Below are positions 55,240 through 64,000 of a stretch of 64,000 nt of DNA, piece by piece. Position 1 is the stretch's first letter. Every line of letters begins with the position of its first letter. Made by a program: the position numbers and the translations under genes. Origin of the DNA: Secundilactobacillus kimchicus JCM 15530 (GTDB lineage: Bacteria; Bacillota; Bacilli; Lactobacillales; Lactobacillaceae); NCBI RefSeq assembly GCF_001433995.1, contig NZ_AZCX01000004.1, forward strand, positions 62,001-126,000, read 5' to 3'. The notes beneath the pieces were generated by a model that saw only the letters and a list, made by a program, of their open reading frames with translations, had not been told where the DNA came from and did no database searches.

Positions 55240-57357
55240 ATGCCAATTATTGAAGCTGTGATCCTCCTGGTGGCCCTAGTGCTTGTGTCTAATATTTTGA
55301 GCCACTACCTGACATTCATTCCGGTCAGTCTGATTCAAGTGACGCTAGGATTAGTGGTGGCGCTTTTTTGGAACATTGAGATTGACTTGGATACGGACTG
55401 GTTCCTGCTGCTTTTTATTGCGCCATTGCTGTTCAACGATGGTCGCCGATTCCCCAAGCGGGAGCTATGGAAACTTAGGGGACCGATTTTTGCCAATGCC
55501 ATCGGCCTGGTCTTTGTTACCACGATTGTGGGTGGGTATCTAATGTATCTGATGATTCCAAAGATGCCATTGACGGTGAGCTTTGCGGTTGCGGCTATTT
55601 TGTCGCCAACCGATCCGGTCGCTGTTCAGTCCATTTCAAAACGGGCTAATTTACCCGAAAATATTTTGCACCTCGTCAGTGGCGAAAGTTTAATTAATGA
55701 TGCGTCTGGCCTAATTGCATTCAAATATGCGGTTGCGGCCACGGTCACCGGCGTGTTTTCACTGTCGGGCGCCGTTGGAGATTTCTTCTATATCAGTCTG
55801 GTCGGTCTCTTGTCAGGGTTTATTTTGCAGACCGTCGTCGAGTTGCTGCGTGATATTTTACGGCGACAAGGAATTAACGACGTGATTTTTAACACGGTGT
55901 TGCAACTGATAACGCCGTTCATTGTTTACGTCATTACCGAAGAAGTGGCCCACGCTTCAGGTGTTATTGCTGTGGTGACGGCGGGCGTCTTATCTCATGC
56001 GCACGAAAACCGGCTGGTTGAAGACCTGCCGGAATTGCGGTTGGTTACGGAAAAGACCTGGGACATTATTATTTATCTACTGAACGGGGTCGTGTTCTTG
56101 ATTCTGGGAATCGAGCTGCCTTTGGCAACTACCAATATCATTAAAAGTACCCAGTTTAGTACGACTCAAGCCATTTTATACGCACTTGGCGCCTGGTTGA
56201 TTCTGTTATTGATTCGGGTGGCCTGGATTTACTTGTATGAAGGTAGCGTCTACTTACGTCAACGAAAACGTAAGCCGAGTTTACGGGTCGCTTTGATGGC
56301 CGGACTTTCAGGAGTCCGTGGTGCGATTACAATGGCTGGGGTACTATCCCTACCGCTATTGACGGCAACTGGAAGTGCTTTTCCACAACGGTCACTGGCC
56401 TTATTCGTGGCGGCTGGCGTGATTATTATTAGTTTGGTAGCCGCTGTTATTTCGCTTCCCTTGGTTGCTCCGGACAATCCGATTCCGTTACGAACCCGTG
56501 CAAGCTTGAGTGATGAGGATGAAGAAGCTGATGATGCTGCGCTGGAACCAGCCACTACTGTCCGCAAAATGACGGAAGCGGAAGCTCGAATTTATATTAT
56601 GCGGCTGGCCATCAATGCGATTGAAGAAAACCGCCGACAGGAAAACCAGCGGGCTGCTTATGACCTGATTTTAGACTATCAGTTCCTGATCCGGCGAATG
56701 GAGTTAAAGGTGAAAGATGATACGGAGATGCAACGGGTTTTAACCGACGAAATGCAACTTCGTACTATTGGTTTAGATGGTGAGCAAAGTGCCGTTGAAC
56801 GGTTGTTTGAACACAATCAAATCTCGATGCAAAGTTACCGGTCGGCGTTACGTCGGATCGAACGGGCCCGCCAACGGCTGACCCAGGTTAGTGGTCGGAC
56901 TGTCATTTCAACTTTAAAAAACTGGAACAAGTGGCTTCGGCAATTCGCACGACGTCTCATTTTGCGGTTAAGCCGGGCCAACCCGCATGACTTACAGGCA
57001 GAGTGGCAGTTAATTGACCGGGAAAGTTCTAAAGCCGCGATCAAGGCGTTGTCAAAACACTTGGCAGCCGATCCTCAAAAGACGGCCGAGTTAGACAAAC
57101 AAGCAATCTACCACTTGGTCGTGTACTACCGAAACCGAATTGAAAGAACAAAACAAGCGAGTGCGAAGTTTCGTGAGAAGTATCAGCAACAGACGAATCG
57201 GCTTCGAATTCTGGCACTCGGCGCAGAACGAAGCGGCATTCAGTCGTTGCTTGAAGCGGGCAATATCCCGTGGCAAATGGCTTCCCGACTTCGGCAATAC
57301 ATTAACTACTCTGAAAACTTAATGATGATGACGGTTGATGATGGCGATCCAGATTAG
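55240..57357 (+). CDS. Na+(K+)/H+ antiporter, CPA1 family
   Basis: A 705-residue protein with about 12 helices in the first 420 residues and a long cytoplasmic tail. Ion-binding motifs ILSPTDPVAV and GESLINDASGLI with the conserved Asp are present. The tail (about 430-705) is charged and helical with no recognised domain; it may be regulatory. It exchanges Na+ or K+ for protons across the membrane and so helps pH and salt homeostasis. Probably co-transcribed with murB. Confidence 0.9.
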   Translation: MPIIEAVILLVALVLVSNILSHYLTFIPVSLIQVTLGLVVALFWNIEIDLDTDWFLLLFIAPLLFNDGRRFPKRELWKLRGPIFANAIGLVFVTTIVGGYLMYLMIPKMPLTVSFAVAAILSPTDPVAVQSISKRANLPENILHLVSGESLINDASGLIAFKYAVAATVTGVFSLSGAVGDFFYISLVGLLSGFILQTVVELLRDILRRQGINDVIFNTVLQLITPFIVYVITEEVAHASGVIAVVTAGVLSHAHENRLVEDLPELRLVTEKTWDIIIYLLNGVVFLILGIELPLATTNIIKSTQFSTTQAILYALGAWLILLLIRVAWIYLYEGSVYLRQRKRKPSLRVALMAGLSGVRGAITMAGVLSLPLLTATGSAFPQRSLALFVAAGVIIISLVAAVISLPLVAPDNPIPLRTRASLSDEDEEADDAALEPATTVRKMTEAEARIYIMRLAINAIEENRRQENQRAAYDLILDYQFLIRRMELKVKDDTEMQRVLTDEMQLRTIGLDGEQSAVERLFEHNQISMQSYRSALRRIERARQRLTQVSGRTVISTLKNWNKWLRQFARRLILRLSRANPHDLQAEWQLIDRESSKAAIKALSKHLAADPQKTAELDKQAIYHLVVYYRNRIERTKQASAKFREKYQQQTNRLRILALGAERSGIQSLLEAGNIPWQMASRLRQYINYSENLMMMTVDDGDPD

Positions 57358-57364
57358 CCATACT

Positions 57365-57407
57365 AAAAGAGACGAGGACGGGAATTAACCCGCCTTCGTC
57401 TCTTTTT
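57365..57407. terminator. Terminator after the antiporter, overlapping the convergent gene's 3' end
   Basis: Arms agagacga..cggg and cccg..tcgtctct with loop aattaa and a T run. The right arm encodes the last residues of the DUF1361 protein on the minus strand. Confidence 0.85.
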
Positions 57408-58071
57408 GATTGCGATTATTTAACTGGGGCTGAGGTGTGGTAACCCGGTTAAATAGCCAATAAGCAATTAATTGAATCAACGTCATTAGGCCAACAAACA
57501 TCAGCATTTTCGGCGTCCACATGGCCAGCAGGCGATGCAAAATTAAATCTGGACTGATGAACAGGTAGATTGTGTGAATGCGTTGAAAGCGACCGGCATA
57601 GATCCCAACGGAAGTTAGAAACGTCAGAAGAACAACCAATACTGACTGAGCGGTCCAACCACTTTTGAAGTACCGTTGGGCAATGGTCTGAGCCACGTGT
57701 CGAAGACTCCAAAAACCGAGGACCACGCAGAATAGGGTGCTGACAATAATAAACGTGAAGTAGATCCAAACGTGGACCGACATTGCCAGCAGTCCGTCTG
57801 TCGTATAGGCATTTAGCAGTGAAAGGTGGAATAAATCAGTCAGCAAGTAAGGCGCGTTTGGGTAGAAAAGTAGCCACACGACAACAATCGCCCAGAATAA
57901 GAAATGGTTTCGAGGTCGGTTAGCGCCGACGTGAAAACTAATTTCAATGGGTAGGTAGCCCAAAAAGGTATTCAGCAGTAAAAATGAAAATGGTGCCTTG
58001 GCGAACTGCCATAAAATTAGCATCCAAATCCCGAAAAACACGCGAATCTGCCACTGCGCAGATTGACGCAT
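57385..58071 (-). CDS. DUF1361 family membrane protein
   Basis: A 228-residue protein with six or seven hydrophobic helices and the DUF1361 signature LLFYPNAPYLLTDLFHL (about 67-83). Function unknown. GAGGGGGC precedes its ATG. Its C-terminal codons double as the right arm of the terminator serving the antiporter gene. It is divergent from cdaA. Confidence 0.82.
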   Translation of the reverse strand: MRQSAQWQIRVFFGIWMLILWQFAKAPFSFLLLNTFLGYLPIEISFHVGANRPRNHFLFWAIVVVWLLFYPNAPYLLTDLFHLSLLNAYTTDGLLAMSVHVWIYFTFIIVSTLFCVVLGFWSLRHVAQTIAQRYFKSGWTAQSVLVVLLTFLTSVGIYAGRFQRIHTIYLFISPDLILHRLLAMWTPKMLMFVGLMTLIQLIAYWLFNRVTTPQPQLNNRNQKETKAG

Positions 58072-58204
58072 ATTAGCGCCCCCTCTCTAAAGTTAATCTC
58101 TACCCTTGATACTAACAGATAGCGCCCTAGTTTGAGAAGCGTTTCGGTGGAATCGTGGCGTTTTTATAAACAATTGGAAAGCGGGTTAAAAGATGAATAC
58201 CGCG

Positions 58205-58213
58205 TGCTATAAT
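58205..58213 (+). promoter_or_regulatory. Extended -10 promoter of cdaA-cdaR-glmM
   Basis: TGC directly followed by a perfect TATAAT (58208-58213), 32 bp ahead of the cdaA ATG; no clear -35. Confidence 0.7.
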
Positions 58214-58244
58214 GAAGGGTGAATAGATTTTTGGAGGGAACTAA

Positions 58245-59099
58245 ATGAACCTAGATTGGGGTAGCTTTTTAACCTGGCACAACCTGGCCAGTGTCATTGA
58301 TATCTTAGTGGTCTGGTTTCTGTTCTACGAGTTGATTTTACTGATTCGAGGAACAAAAGCGGTTCAGCTTTTTCGGGGAATTGTGATCATCCTGGTGGTC
58401 AAGTTTCTGAGTGCCTGGTTAGGGTTGTCGACCCTTTCTTGGCTAATGGATCAGATTATTACTTGGGGCGTCATCGCCATGATTATCATTTTTCAGCCTG
58501 AAATTCGACGCGGATTGGAGCACTTAGGACGTGGGTCATTGTTTGTACGCAGTCGGCAGGTCAATGAAGCGGAAACCAAGTTGATTGATGCATTGGACAA
58601 AGCCATTCAGTACATGTCGAAACGGCGAATTGGGGCGTTGATTACCATTCAGATGGATACGGGTCTTGAGGATTACATCGAAACGGGGATTGACCTTGAT
58701 GCAGAAGTTTCCGGGGAATTGTTAATTAATATTTTCATTCCTAATACGCCCCTCCATGATGGTGCAGTGATTATTCGAGATCATAAGATTGCGGTAGCCG
58801 CAGCTTACTTGCCGCTATCTGAGAGTAATTTAATTCCTAAGGAACTGGGGACCCGACACCGGGCCGCCGTTGGAATCTCAGAGGTCACGGATGCGTTGAC
58901 GGTTGTTATTTCAGAAGAAACAGGGGAAGTTTCCGTCACGCAAAATAATGAGTTGTTGAGAAATATGACCCAAAATGATTATCTGAAATTTTTCCGTAAT
59001 GAACTGATTCAAGAACATGAACCGGAAAATCGGAATATTTTTACCTGGTTGGTTGATAGTTTTGACCATCTCTTTCGTGGAGGAGGTGCCAAAAAATGA
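58245..59099 (+). CDS. cdaA: Diadenylate cyclase CdaA
   Basis: A 284-residue membrane enzyme that makes cyclic di-AMP from two ATP. Three N-terminal helices (about 15-90) precede the DAC domain, with the catalytic motifs DGAVII and RHRAAVG. Cyclic di-AMP controls potassium and osmolyte transport and cell wall balance. TTTGGAGGG precedes ATG. It heads the conserved cdaA-cdaR-glmM operon; cdaR overlaps it by 4 nt. Confidence 0.96.
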   Translation: MNLDWGSFLTWHNLASVIDILVVWFLFYELILLIRGTKAVQLFRGIVIILVVKFLSAWLGLSTLSWLMDQIITWGVIAMIIIFQPEIRRGLEHLGRGSLFVRSRQVNEAETKLIDALDKAIQYMSKRRIGALITIQMDTGLEDYIETGIDLDAEVSGELLINIFIPNTPLHDGAVIIRDHKIAVAAAYLPLSESNLIPKELGTRHRAAVGISEVTDALTVVISEETGEVSVTQNNELLRNMTQNDYLKFFRNELIQEHEPENRNIFTWLVDSFDHLFRGGGAKK

Positions 59100-60067
59100 G
59101 CAACTTTTTCAACAGTAAATGGGTCTATCGGCTTTTATCCCTAATTCTTGCGGTAGGTTTGTTCTTGTTTGTCAACACAACGCAGTCTATGACGACCAGT
59201 CGTGGTGGAGAGTCGAATACCCGCTTGACAACCCTAACAGCCACCGAGCGAAAAACCGTTTCCGTTCAGTTGCGATTGAATGTGGATTCGGATAAATACT
59301 TTGTAACGGGTTATCCAGAAAGCGTCAAGGTTCACCTGAGCGGGCCGGCTTCGTTAGTCACGGCAACTGCGAATACACAAAATTTCCGGGTCTTCGCGGA
59401 TCTTGGTTCTCTGGGGAAGGGAAAGCATACCGTCAAGTTGCAACAAGACGGGTTAAATAAAGAAATCAAAGCCACAATTGATCCAGCGACCATCACGGTT
59501 AATATTCAGCCGCGACAAACCGTCAGTTACCCGGTTAAGGTTAACTATGACAAGGGTAAAATTGCGGAAAATTACGAGGCTGGCACCCCGACAACGGATG
59601 TCACGAACGTTAAGGCGACCGGAGCTCAAAGTGAGATTGCACGAATTGACCGTGTTGTGGCCGAAATTAACGTGCCCCAAAACGCAAAGTCGACGGTTAA
59701 TACTCAAGCTGTGATTGAAGCACTAGATAAGCAGGGCCGAACGGTTAACGTCATTTTGACGCCGTCGACAACCCAGGCCAGTTTGCCGGTTACGGCTAAG
59801 GGTCACTCTAAGCGAGTTGCGCTAGGCTTTCGAGCAAAGGGTGGTAGCGATGACCAAAATTATACGATTACAAGTCCGACGAAAAAGGTGCGGATCTTTG
59901 GGACAGAAACAGAGCTGGAGGCCATCGATAAAGTCACCATGGACGTTGATGTCAGCGACGTTAAGGATAAAAAGACCAAGACAATTAGTCTTGATCCAGA
60001 CGACGAGGATGTTAACGGAATTGATCCAGCAAGCGTTAAAGTGACCATTACAGCAAAAACAAACTAA
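59096..60067 (+). CDS. cdaR: CdaR, YbbR-domain regulator of CdaA
   Basis: A 323-residue protein with one N-terminal membrane helix (about 9-26) and extracytoplasmic YbbR repeats (at least three, about 50-320, for example FVTGYPESVKVHLSGP). CdaR binds CdaA and modulates its activity. The ATG overlaps the cdaA stop by 4 nt. Length is within the usual range for the family, though shorter than Bacillus CdaR. Confidence 0.94.
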   Translation: MSNFFNSKWVYRLLSLILAVGLFLFVNTTQSMTTSRGGESNTRLTTLTATERKTVSVQLRLNVDSDKYFVTGYPESVKVHLSGPASLVTATANTQNFRVFADLGSLGKGKHTVKLQQDGLNKEIKATIDPATITVNIQPRQTVSYPVKVNYDKGKIAENYEAGTPTTDVTNVKATGAQSEIARIDRVVAEINVPQNAKSTVNTQAVIEALDKQGRTVNVILTPSTTQASLPVTAKGHSKRVALGFRAKGGSDDQNYTITSPTKKVRIFGTETELEAIDKVTMDVDVSDVKDKKTKTISLDPDDEDVNGIDPASVKVTITAKTN

Positions 60068-60095
60068 CTTGTAAGAAGAAATGAGGATTAACTTT

Positions 60096-61448
60096 ATGAA
60101 GTATTTTGGAACTGATGGGGTACGAGGCATTGCTAATCAAGAACTGACACCCGAGCTCGCTTTTCGATTAGGTCGAGCCGGTGGCTATGTACTGACGGAA
60201 CACGCAGATAGCGCTGAGCGTCAACCCCAAGTGCTAGTGGCCCATGATACGCGAATCTCTGGTCAAATGTTGGAAGAAGCGCTAATTGCCGGGTTACTGT
60301 CAGTTGGAATCGAAGTCCTCCGGTTAGGTGTGATCACGACGCCTGCCGTTGCTTACTTGGTTCGTAATCAAGGTGCCGCAGCTGGGGTGATGATCACGGC
60401 CTCCCATAATCCGGTGGCGGACAATGGGATTAAGTTCTTCGGTGGCGACGGTTACAAGTTGTCTGATGACTTGGAAGAAGAAATTGAAACCCTACTTGAT
60501 AAGACCGATGAACTGCCAAGACCGGCTGCACAGGGGCTTGGGGTTGTTGAAGATTATCAAGAAGGCAGTCAGAAGTATATCCAATTTTTGGAACAAACTA
60601 TTTCTGATGATTTAACTGGCATGCACTTCACAATCGATTCAGCGAACGGGGCCACAAGTGGCCTCGTATCACGGTTATACGCTGACTTAGGTGCGGATTT
60701 TGATACGATGGCAACCTCACCGAACGGATTAAACATCAACGATGGCGTTGGATCAACACATCCAGAAGCGCTTCAAAAATATACCGTTGAACGTGGCGCC
60801 CAACTCGGGCTGGCCTTTGATGGCGACGGCGATCGTTGCATTGCCGTTGATGAAAAGGGTAACGTGATCAACGGGGATAAAATCATGTACATCTGTGGCA
60901 AGTACATGTCTGAACACGGTCGGTTAAAAAAGGATACCATTGTCACAACGGTGATGAGTAACCTTGGAATGTACAAGGCAATGGCAGCGCACGGCATGAC
61001 CAGTGTCAAGACGAAGGTTGGCGATCGGTACGTCGTTGAAGAAATGCTTGCTGGCGGCTACAACCTCGGCGGTGAGCAGTCTGGCCACATTGTTTTCTTG
61101 GACTTCAATACAACTGGCGACGGCATGCTGACCAGTCTTCAACTCCTTCACATTATGAAGGAAACGGGTAAGAAGTTGTCCGAATTAGCCGAGGAAGTGA
61201 AAGACTATCCACAAGCGTTGGTCAATGTTAAAGTGGCGGATAAAAAAGCTGCGCTGGCGAACCCAGCAATTGCAGCCATCATTGATACCGTCGAAAAAGA
61301 GATGTCGGGCGATGGTCGAGTTCTTGTTCGCCCGAGCGGGACAGAGCCGCTCTTACGAGTGATGGCTGAAGCCCCGACTCAAGAGGCGGTCGACGGCTAT
61401 GTTAATCGAATTGTAGAAGTTGTTAAAAAAGAAGTTGGCGTTGATTAA
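60096..61448 (+). CDS. glmM: Phosphoglucosamine mutase
   Basis: A 450-residue enzyme converting glucosamine-6-phosphate to glucosamine-1-phosphate for UDP-GlcNAc. The catalytic phosphoserine is Ser103 in TASHNPV, the metal-binding loop is DGDGDRC and the sugar-binding loop is GGEQSGH. ATG 60096 follows TGAGGA; the frame extends five codons further up. GlmM and CdaA interact in several Firmicutes, which fits the shared operon. Confidence 0.96.
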   Translation: MKYFGTDGVRGIANQELTPELAFRLGRAGGYVLTEHADSAERQPQVLVAHDTRISGQMLEEALIAGLLSVGIEVLRLGVITTPAVAYLVRNQGAAAGVMITASHNPVADNGIKFFGGDGYKLSDDLEEEIETLLDKTDELPRPAAQGLGVVEDYQEGSQKYIQFLEQTISDDLTGMHFTIDSANGATSGLVSRLYADLGADFDTMATSPNGLNINDGVGSTHPEALQKYTVERGAQLGLAFDGDGDRCIAVDEKGNVINGDKIMYICGKYMSEHGRLKKDTIVTTVMSNLGMYKAMAAHGMTSVKTKVGDRYVVEEMLAGGYNLGGEQSGHIVFLDFNTTGDGMLTSLQLLHIMKETGKKLSELAEEVKDYPQALVNVKVADKKAALANPAIAAIIDTVEKEMSGDGRVLVRPSGTEPLLRVMAEAPTQEAVDGYVNRIVEVVKKEVGVD

Positions 61449-61456
61449 ATGAAAAT

Positions 61457-61502
61457 AGAAAAGCGGTTTTCAGCCATATTGGTTCTGAAAATCGCTTTTT
61501 TG
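61457..61502 (+). terminator. Intrinsic terminator after glmM
   Basis: A long stem, aaagcggttttcag/ctgaaaatcgcttt, with one mismatch and a T run, separates glmM from glmS. Confidence 0.9.
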
Positions 61503-61528
61503 TTACCTGGATTTTCCGCCAAAAACCC

Positions 61529-61628
61529 AAGTATACCAATTCGATAATTATCGTTGACAGTAACTATCAAACGCTGTAAAGTATACCTGTTAGTAAGATT
61601 AATAAGTGTTATAGTGTCTATACCAATT
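61529..61628 (+). promoter_or_regulatory. Repeated TATACC half-sites around the glmS promoter
   Basis: TATACC occurs at 61532, 61582 and 61619; the first and third are part of an identical TATACCAATT, and the first two of AAGTATACC exactly 50 bp apart. The third site, GTCTATACCAAT (61617-61626 region), matches the core and right half of the dre-type operator (TGGTNTANACCA) bound by NagR/DasR regulators of amino-sugar genes. Confidence 0.45.
61554..61582 (+). promoter_or_regulatory. Promoter of glmS
   Basis: Perfect TTGACA (61554-61559), 17-bp spacer, TAAAGT (61577-61582). A second TATAAT at 61631-61636 lies 20 bp before the start codon but has no good -35. Confidence 0.8.
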
Positions 61629-61656
61629 AATATAATGAAAATTAGAGGTTGAAAAT

Positions 61657-63474
61657 ATGTGTGGAATTGTTGGCGTTACGGGTAACGATAATGCAGTCAA
61701 AATTTTATTAGACGGGTTACAAAAGCTGGAATATCGGGGCTATGATTCAGCTGGGATTTACGTGAACGACCAGTCTGGTGAAGACTACCTGGTTAAGGAA
61801 AAGGGTCGCATCTCAGAACTAAAGCGTGAGGTGGGGCCTAGCGTCCATGGTTCGACTGGAATCGGTCATACCCGTTGGGCAACTCATGGGGTTGTGAGTG
61901 TGGATAATGCGCATCCTCAAGTTTCTCAAGACGGGCGCTTCTATCTGGTCCACAATGGTGTGATCGACAACTTCCAAGAAATCAAAAGTGAATATTTAAG
62001 TGACGTGCCATTCACTAGTCAAACTGATACCGAAGTTGTGGTTCAACTGATTGATAAGATTGCGACCGAAGAAAATTTGAATGCTCATGATGCGTTCATC
62101 AAAGCTTTACAGCTCCTGCATGGTTCTTCGTACGCGTTTTTACTGATGGATAAGCAGGAACCAGACACGTTGTTTGTTGCCAAAAACAAGAGTCCACTTT
62201 TAGTTGGGGTTGGCGATGGCTTTAACGTCGTCTGCTCAGACGCCTTAGCTATGTTACGTGAGACGCACGACTTTTTAGAGTTAGTGGATGGTGAAGTCGT
62301 AACGATCAAACCAGATGGTATCAAAATTGAAGACGCGGCGGGGAACGTGGTGCAACGTGATACGTTCCACGTTGACATGGACGCCGACGAAACAGACAAG
62401 GGCACTTACCCATTTTACATGCTGAAAGAAATTGACGAGCAGCCCAACGTGATGCGGCGCCTTGCGCAGGTTTACTTGTCAGAGACAGGAGCACCGGTGG
62501 TCAATGACGCGTTGTTGGCTTCAATGAAGAAGGCTGACCGCATTTACATTGTGGGTGCCGGTACGAGTTATCATGCAGGCTTAGTCGGAAAACGGTTATT
62601 TGAAAACCTAACCCAAACACCGACTGAAGTTCACATCTCTTCCGAATTTGCATACGAACAGCCGATCTTGTCGGAGAAGCCATTCTTCATTTTCCTTTCA
62701 CAGAGTGGTGAAACGGCGGACAGCCGAGAAGTGTTAGTTAATGTCAACGCTGCTGGGCACGAGAGCTTAACGATTACCAACGTGCAGAATTCGACGTTGT
62801 CCCGAGAAGCAACCTACACCATGCTATTGCACGCGGGTCCCGAAATTGCGGTGGCTTCAACCAAGGCCTACACGGCTCAGATTGCGCTTCAGGCGATTTT
62901 GGCCAAAGCACTTGGTGAGGCTGATAAGCAGATTGTGGCCCAACGATTTGACATTCGTCAACAATTAGGATTGGTTGCCACTGGTATTCAAGCAATTGTG
63001 GACGAGAAAGACAAAATCGAAGCGCTGGTTAAGCAAAGCTTCTTGAAGACGCCAAATGCCTTTTACATTGGCCGGGGGCTCGATTGGGGCGTATCGCTGG
63101 AAGCAGCCTTGAAGTTAAAGGAAATTTCCTACGTGCAAGCAGAAGGCTTTGCATCTGGTGAACTGAAGCACGGAACGATTGCGTTAATTGAAGAAGGCAC
63201 TCCAGTTATTGGGATTATTACCCAATCTAAGACTGCGGGCCTTACCCGATCAAACTTGCAAGAAACGATGGCTCGGGGCGCTAAGATCATCACAATTGTT
63301 TCTGAGAATTTAGCCAAGGATTCTGATGACATTGTTCTGGCAGATGTGGATGAGCTCATGACACCGCTGATTAGTGTTGTGCCAACGCAATTGCTGGCCT
63401 ATTACACGAGTTTACTAAAGGGCCTGGACGTTGACCGGCCAAGAAACTTAGCCAAGAGTGTGACGGTCGAATAG
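61657..63474 (+). CDS. glmS: Glutamine-fructose-6-phosphate aminotransferase (isomerizing)
   Basis: A 605-residue enzyme making glucosamine-6-phosphate, the first committed step of amino-sugar synthesis. The N-terminal glutaminase domain has nucleophile Cys2 (MCGIVGVTG), and two SIS sugar-isomerase domains follow (GAGTSYHAG, SQSGETADS, STKAYTAQ). Its product feeds GlmM, the gene just upstream. The 208-bp leader has its own promoter and repeated half-sites; no glmS ribozyme core was seen. A bidirectional terminator follows. Confidence 0.97.
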   Translation: MCGIVGVTGNDNAVKILLDGLQKLEYRGYDSAGIYVNDQSGEDYLVKEKGRISELKREVGPSVHGSTGIGHTRWATHGVVSVDNAHPQVSQDGRFYLVHNGVIDNFQEIKSEYLSDVPFTSQTDTEVVVQLIDKIATEENLNAHDAFIKALQLLHGSSYAFLLMDKQEPDTLFVAKNKSPLLVGVGDGFNVVCSDALAMLRETHDFLELVDGEVVTIKPDGIKIEDAAGNVVQRDTFHVDMDADETDKGTYPFYMLKEIDEQPNVMRRLAQVYLSETGAPVVNDALLASMKKADRIYIVGAGTSYHAGLVGKRLFENLTQTPTEVHISSEFAYEQPILSEKPFFIFLSQSGETADSREVLVNVNAAGHESLTITNVQNSTLSREATYTMLLHAGPEIAVASTKAYTAQIALQAILAKALGEADKQIVAQRFDIRQQLGLVATGIQAIVDEKDKIEALVKQSFLKTPNAFYIGRGLDWGVSLEAALKLKEISYVQAEGFASGELKHGTIALIEEGTPVIGIITQSKTAGLTRSNLQETMARGAKIITIVSENLAKDSDDIVLADVDELMTPLISVVPTQLLAYYTSLLKGLDVDRPRNLAKSVTVE

Positions 63475-63509
63475 TCGGCAGTCCTTCGATTCAAAACCGC
63501 TATAAATTA

Positions 63510-63558
63510 AAAAAGACCGACCTGACGATGGGGATGATTCGTTGTCAGGTCGGTTTTT
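63510..63558. terminator. Bidirectional terminator after glmS
   Basis: Arms aaagaccgacctgac and gtcaggtcggttttt with an imperfect loop region and A/T runs on both sides. Confidence 0.9.
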
Positions 63559-63583
63559 AATTGTGATGTGCCCGGGACAGCCG

Positions 63584-64000
63584 TCACTTCGGACGAATTA
63601 AGGTGGTGAGATCACCGAGTCCAGTGTAGGTCGGCCCCGCTAGTCGGCCAACCGGATCAAGGGCGGTAGCATTAACGTGCATCGTCTTTTGGTCAAGAAC
63701 TTCTTCGGCAAAGTAAAAGTCGGTGACTTCTAAAATGAACAGGTCAGTCACAATTTGGTCTTCGTGGTTTTGAACCGGCACCGTTTGGTAAAGGGTGGTT
63801 TCAAAGCGAACTTTAGGGCCAATGAGGCTTGGCACGCTCACGGAGCGACTAGGTTGCGTTTTAAAATCAGCTAAACTTAACTCACTTTGATTGGCAGGCA
63901 AGGTTGCAGCGGTCTGGTTCATTTGAGTTAAGTGGGCTTGGTCCACTAAGTGAATAACCGCTTCCTCTGAGGTCAAAATGTTTTGAGCGGTATCTTTCGG
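63584..64000 (-). CDS. Flavin reductase-like protein, C-terminal part (5' end outside window)
   Basis: The frame is open to the right edge and ends at TGA 63586-63584; 138 residues are visible. The pattern PKDTAQNILTSEEAVIHLVD, then ELSLADFKTQPSRSVSVP, then VTDLFILEVTDFYF matches the C-terminal part of the flavin reductase/flavoredoxin (FMN-binding split barrel) family, which reduces or carries FMN. The start codon and N-terminal FMN-binding residues lie outside the window. A TTG at 63976 is inside the domain and is not the true start. Confidence 0.75.
   Translation of the reverse strand, partial: PKDTAQNILTSEEAVIHLVDQAHLTQMNQTAATLPANQSELSLADFKTQPSRSVSVPSLIGPKVRFETTLYQTVPVQNHEDQIVTDLFILEVTDFYFAEEVLDQKTMHVNATALDPVGRLAGPTYTGLGDLTTLIRPK

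Noticed and set aside
61449-61656. glmS ribozyme in the glmS leader
   Set aside because: No conserved ribozyme core or pseudoknot pattern was visible, and the leader downstream of the promoter is too short for the full ribozyme.

Overview
The window is a chromosomal segment of a low-to-moderate GC Gram-positive bacterium, almost certainly a member of Lactobacillaceae. The evidence is a sortase signal of the lactobacillar LPQTD type, two pstB genes in one pst operon, a gene order (comFA-comFC-hpf-secA-prfB; hprK-lgt-gpsA-galU-trxB; uvrBA; rapZ-yvcK-whiA-clpP; cggR-gap-pgk-tpi-eno; cdaA-cdaR-glmM-glmS) typical of that family, strong AGGAGG ribosome sites and frequent TTG starts. I cannot name the species.

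Layout. 1-7.4 kb: the end of a probable tagO, yigZ, the competence pair comFA/comFC, hibernation factor hpf, secA, and prfB with its programmed +1 frameshift. 7.5-16 kb: a PDZ membrane protein with MinJ-like architecture, the phoP-phoR two-component system, a phased PhoP-box array and the phosphate operon pstS-pstC-pstA-pstB1-pstB2-phoU. 16-21.7 kb: a PspC-like protein, a small holin-4-like membrane protein, then hprK-lgt-gpsA-galU-trxB. 21.7-28 kb: an HD hydrolase, an acetyltransferase and SOS-controlled uvrB-uvrA. 28-30.6 kb: a YeiH-type exporter divergent from its LysR regulator, and a DUF308 membrane protein. 30.7-34.2 kb: rapZ-yvcK-whiA converging on clpP, which has a CtsR box. 34.2-36.4 kb: the only plainly accessory stretch, holding an unrecognised secreted protein, a beta-lactamase-fold protein, a possible gene relic, tRNA-Arg(CCG) and a GC-rich structured element. 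36.4-42.3 kb: the glycolytic block behind a well-preserved CggR tandem operator. 42.4-49.8 kb: an LPQTD-anchored surface protein with a PEEKPK stalk, a ClC transporter, secG, a carboxylesterase, rnr, smpB and a LURP-one-like protein. 49.9-58 kb: ung, pta, tsaE, an acetyltransferase, an exonuclease, exoA, murB, a CPA1 antiporter and a DUF1361 protein. 58-64 kb: cdaA-cdaR-glmM, glmS, and the 3' part of a flavin reductase-like gene running off the window.

Regulation is unusually legible here. Sequence matches support PhoP, LexA, CtsR and CggR sites and, more weakly, CcpA (hpf), a LysR palindrome (yeiH) and amino-sugar-regulator half-sites (glmS). Most convergent or adjacent units are separated by clear intrinsic terminators.

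Most of the window is core genome. No prophage, insertion sequence, CRISPR array or defence system was seen. The least explained features are the Walker A substitution in PstB2, the structured element beside tRNA-Arg, and the two secreted proteins between clpP and cggR.
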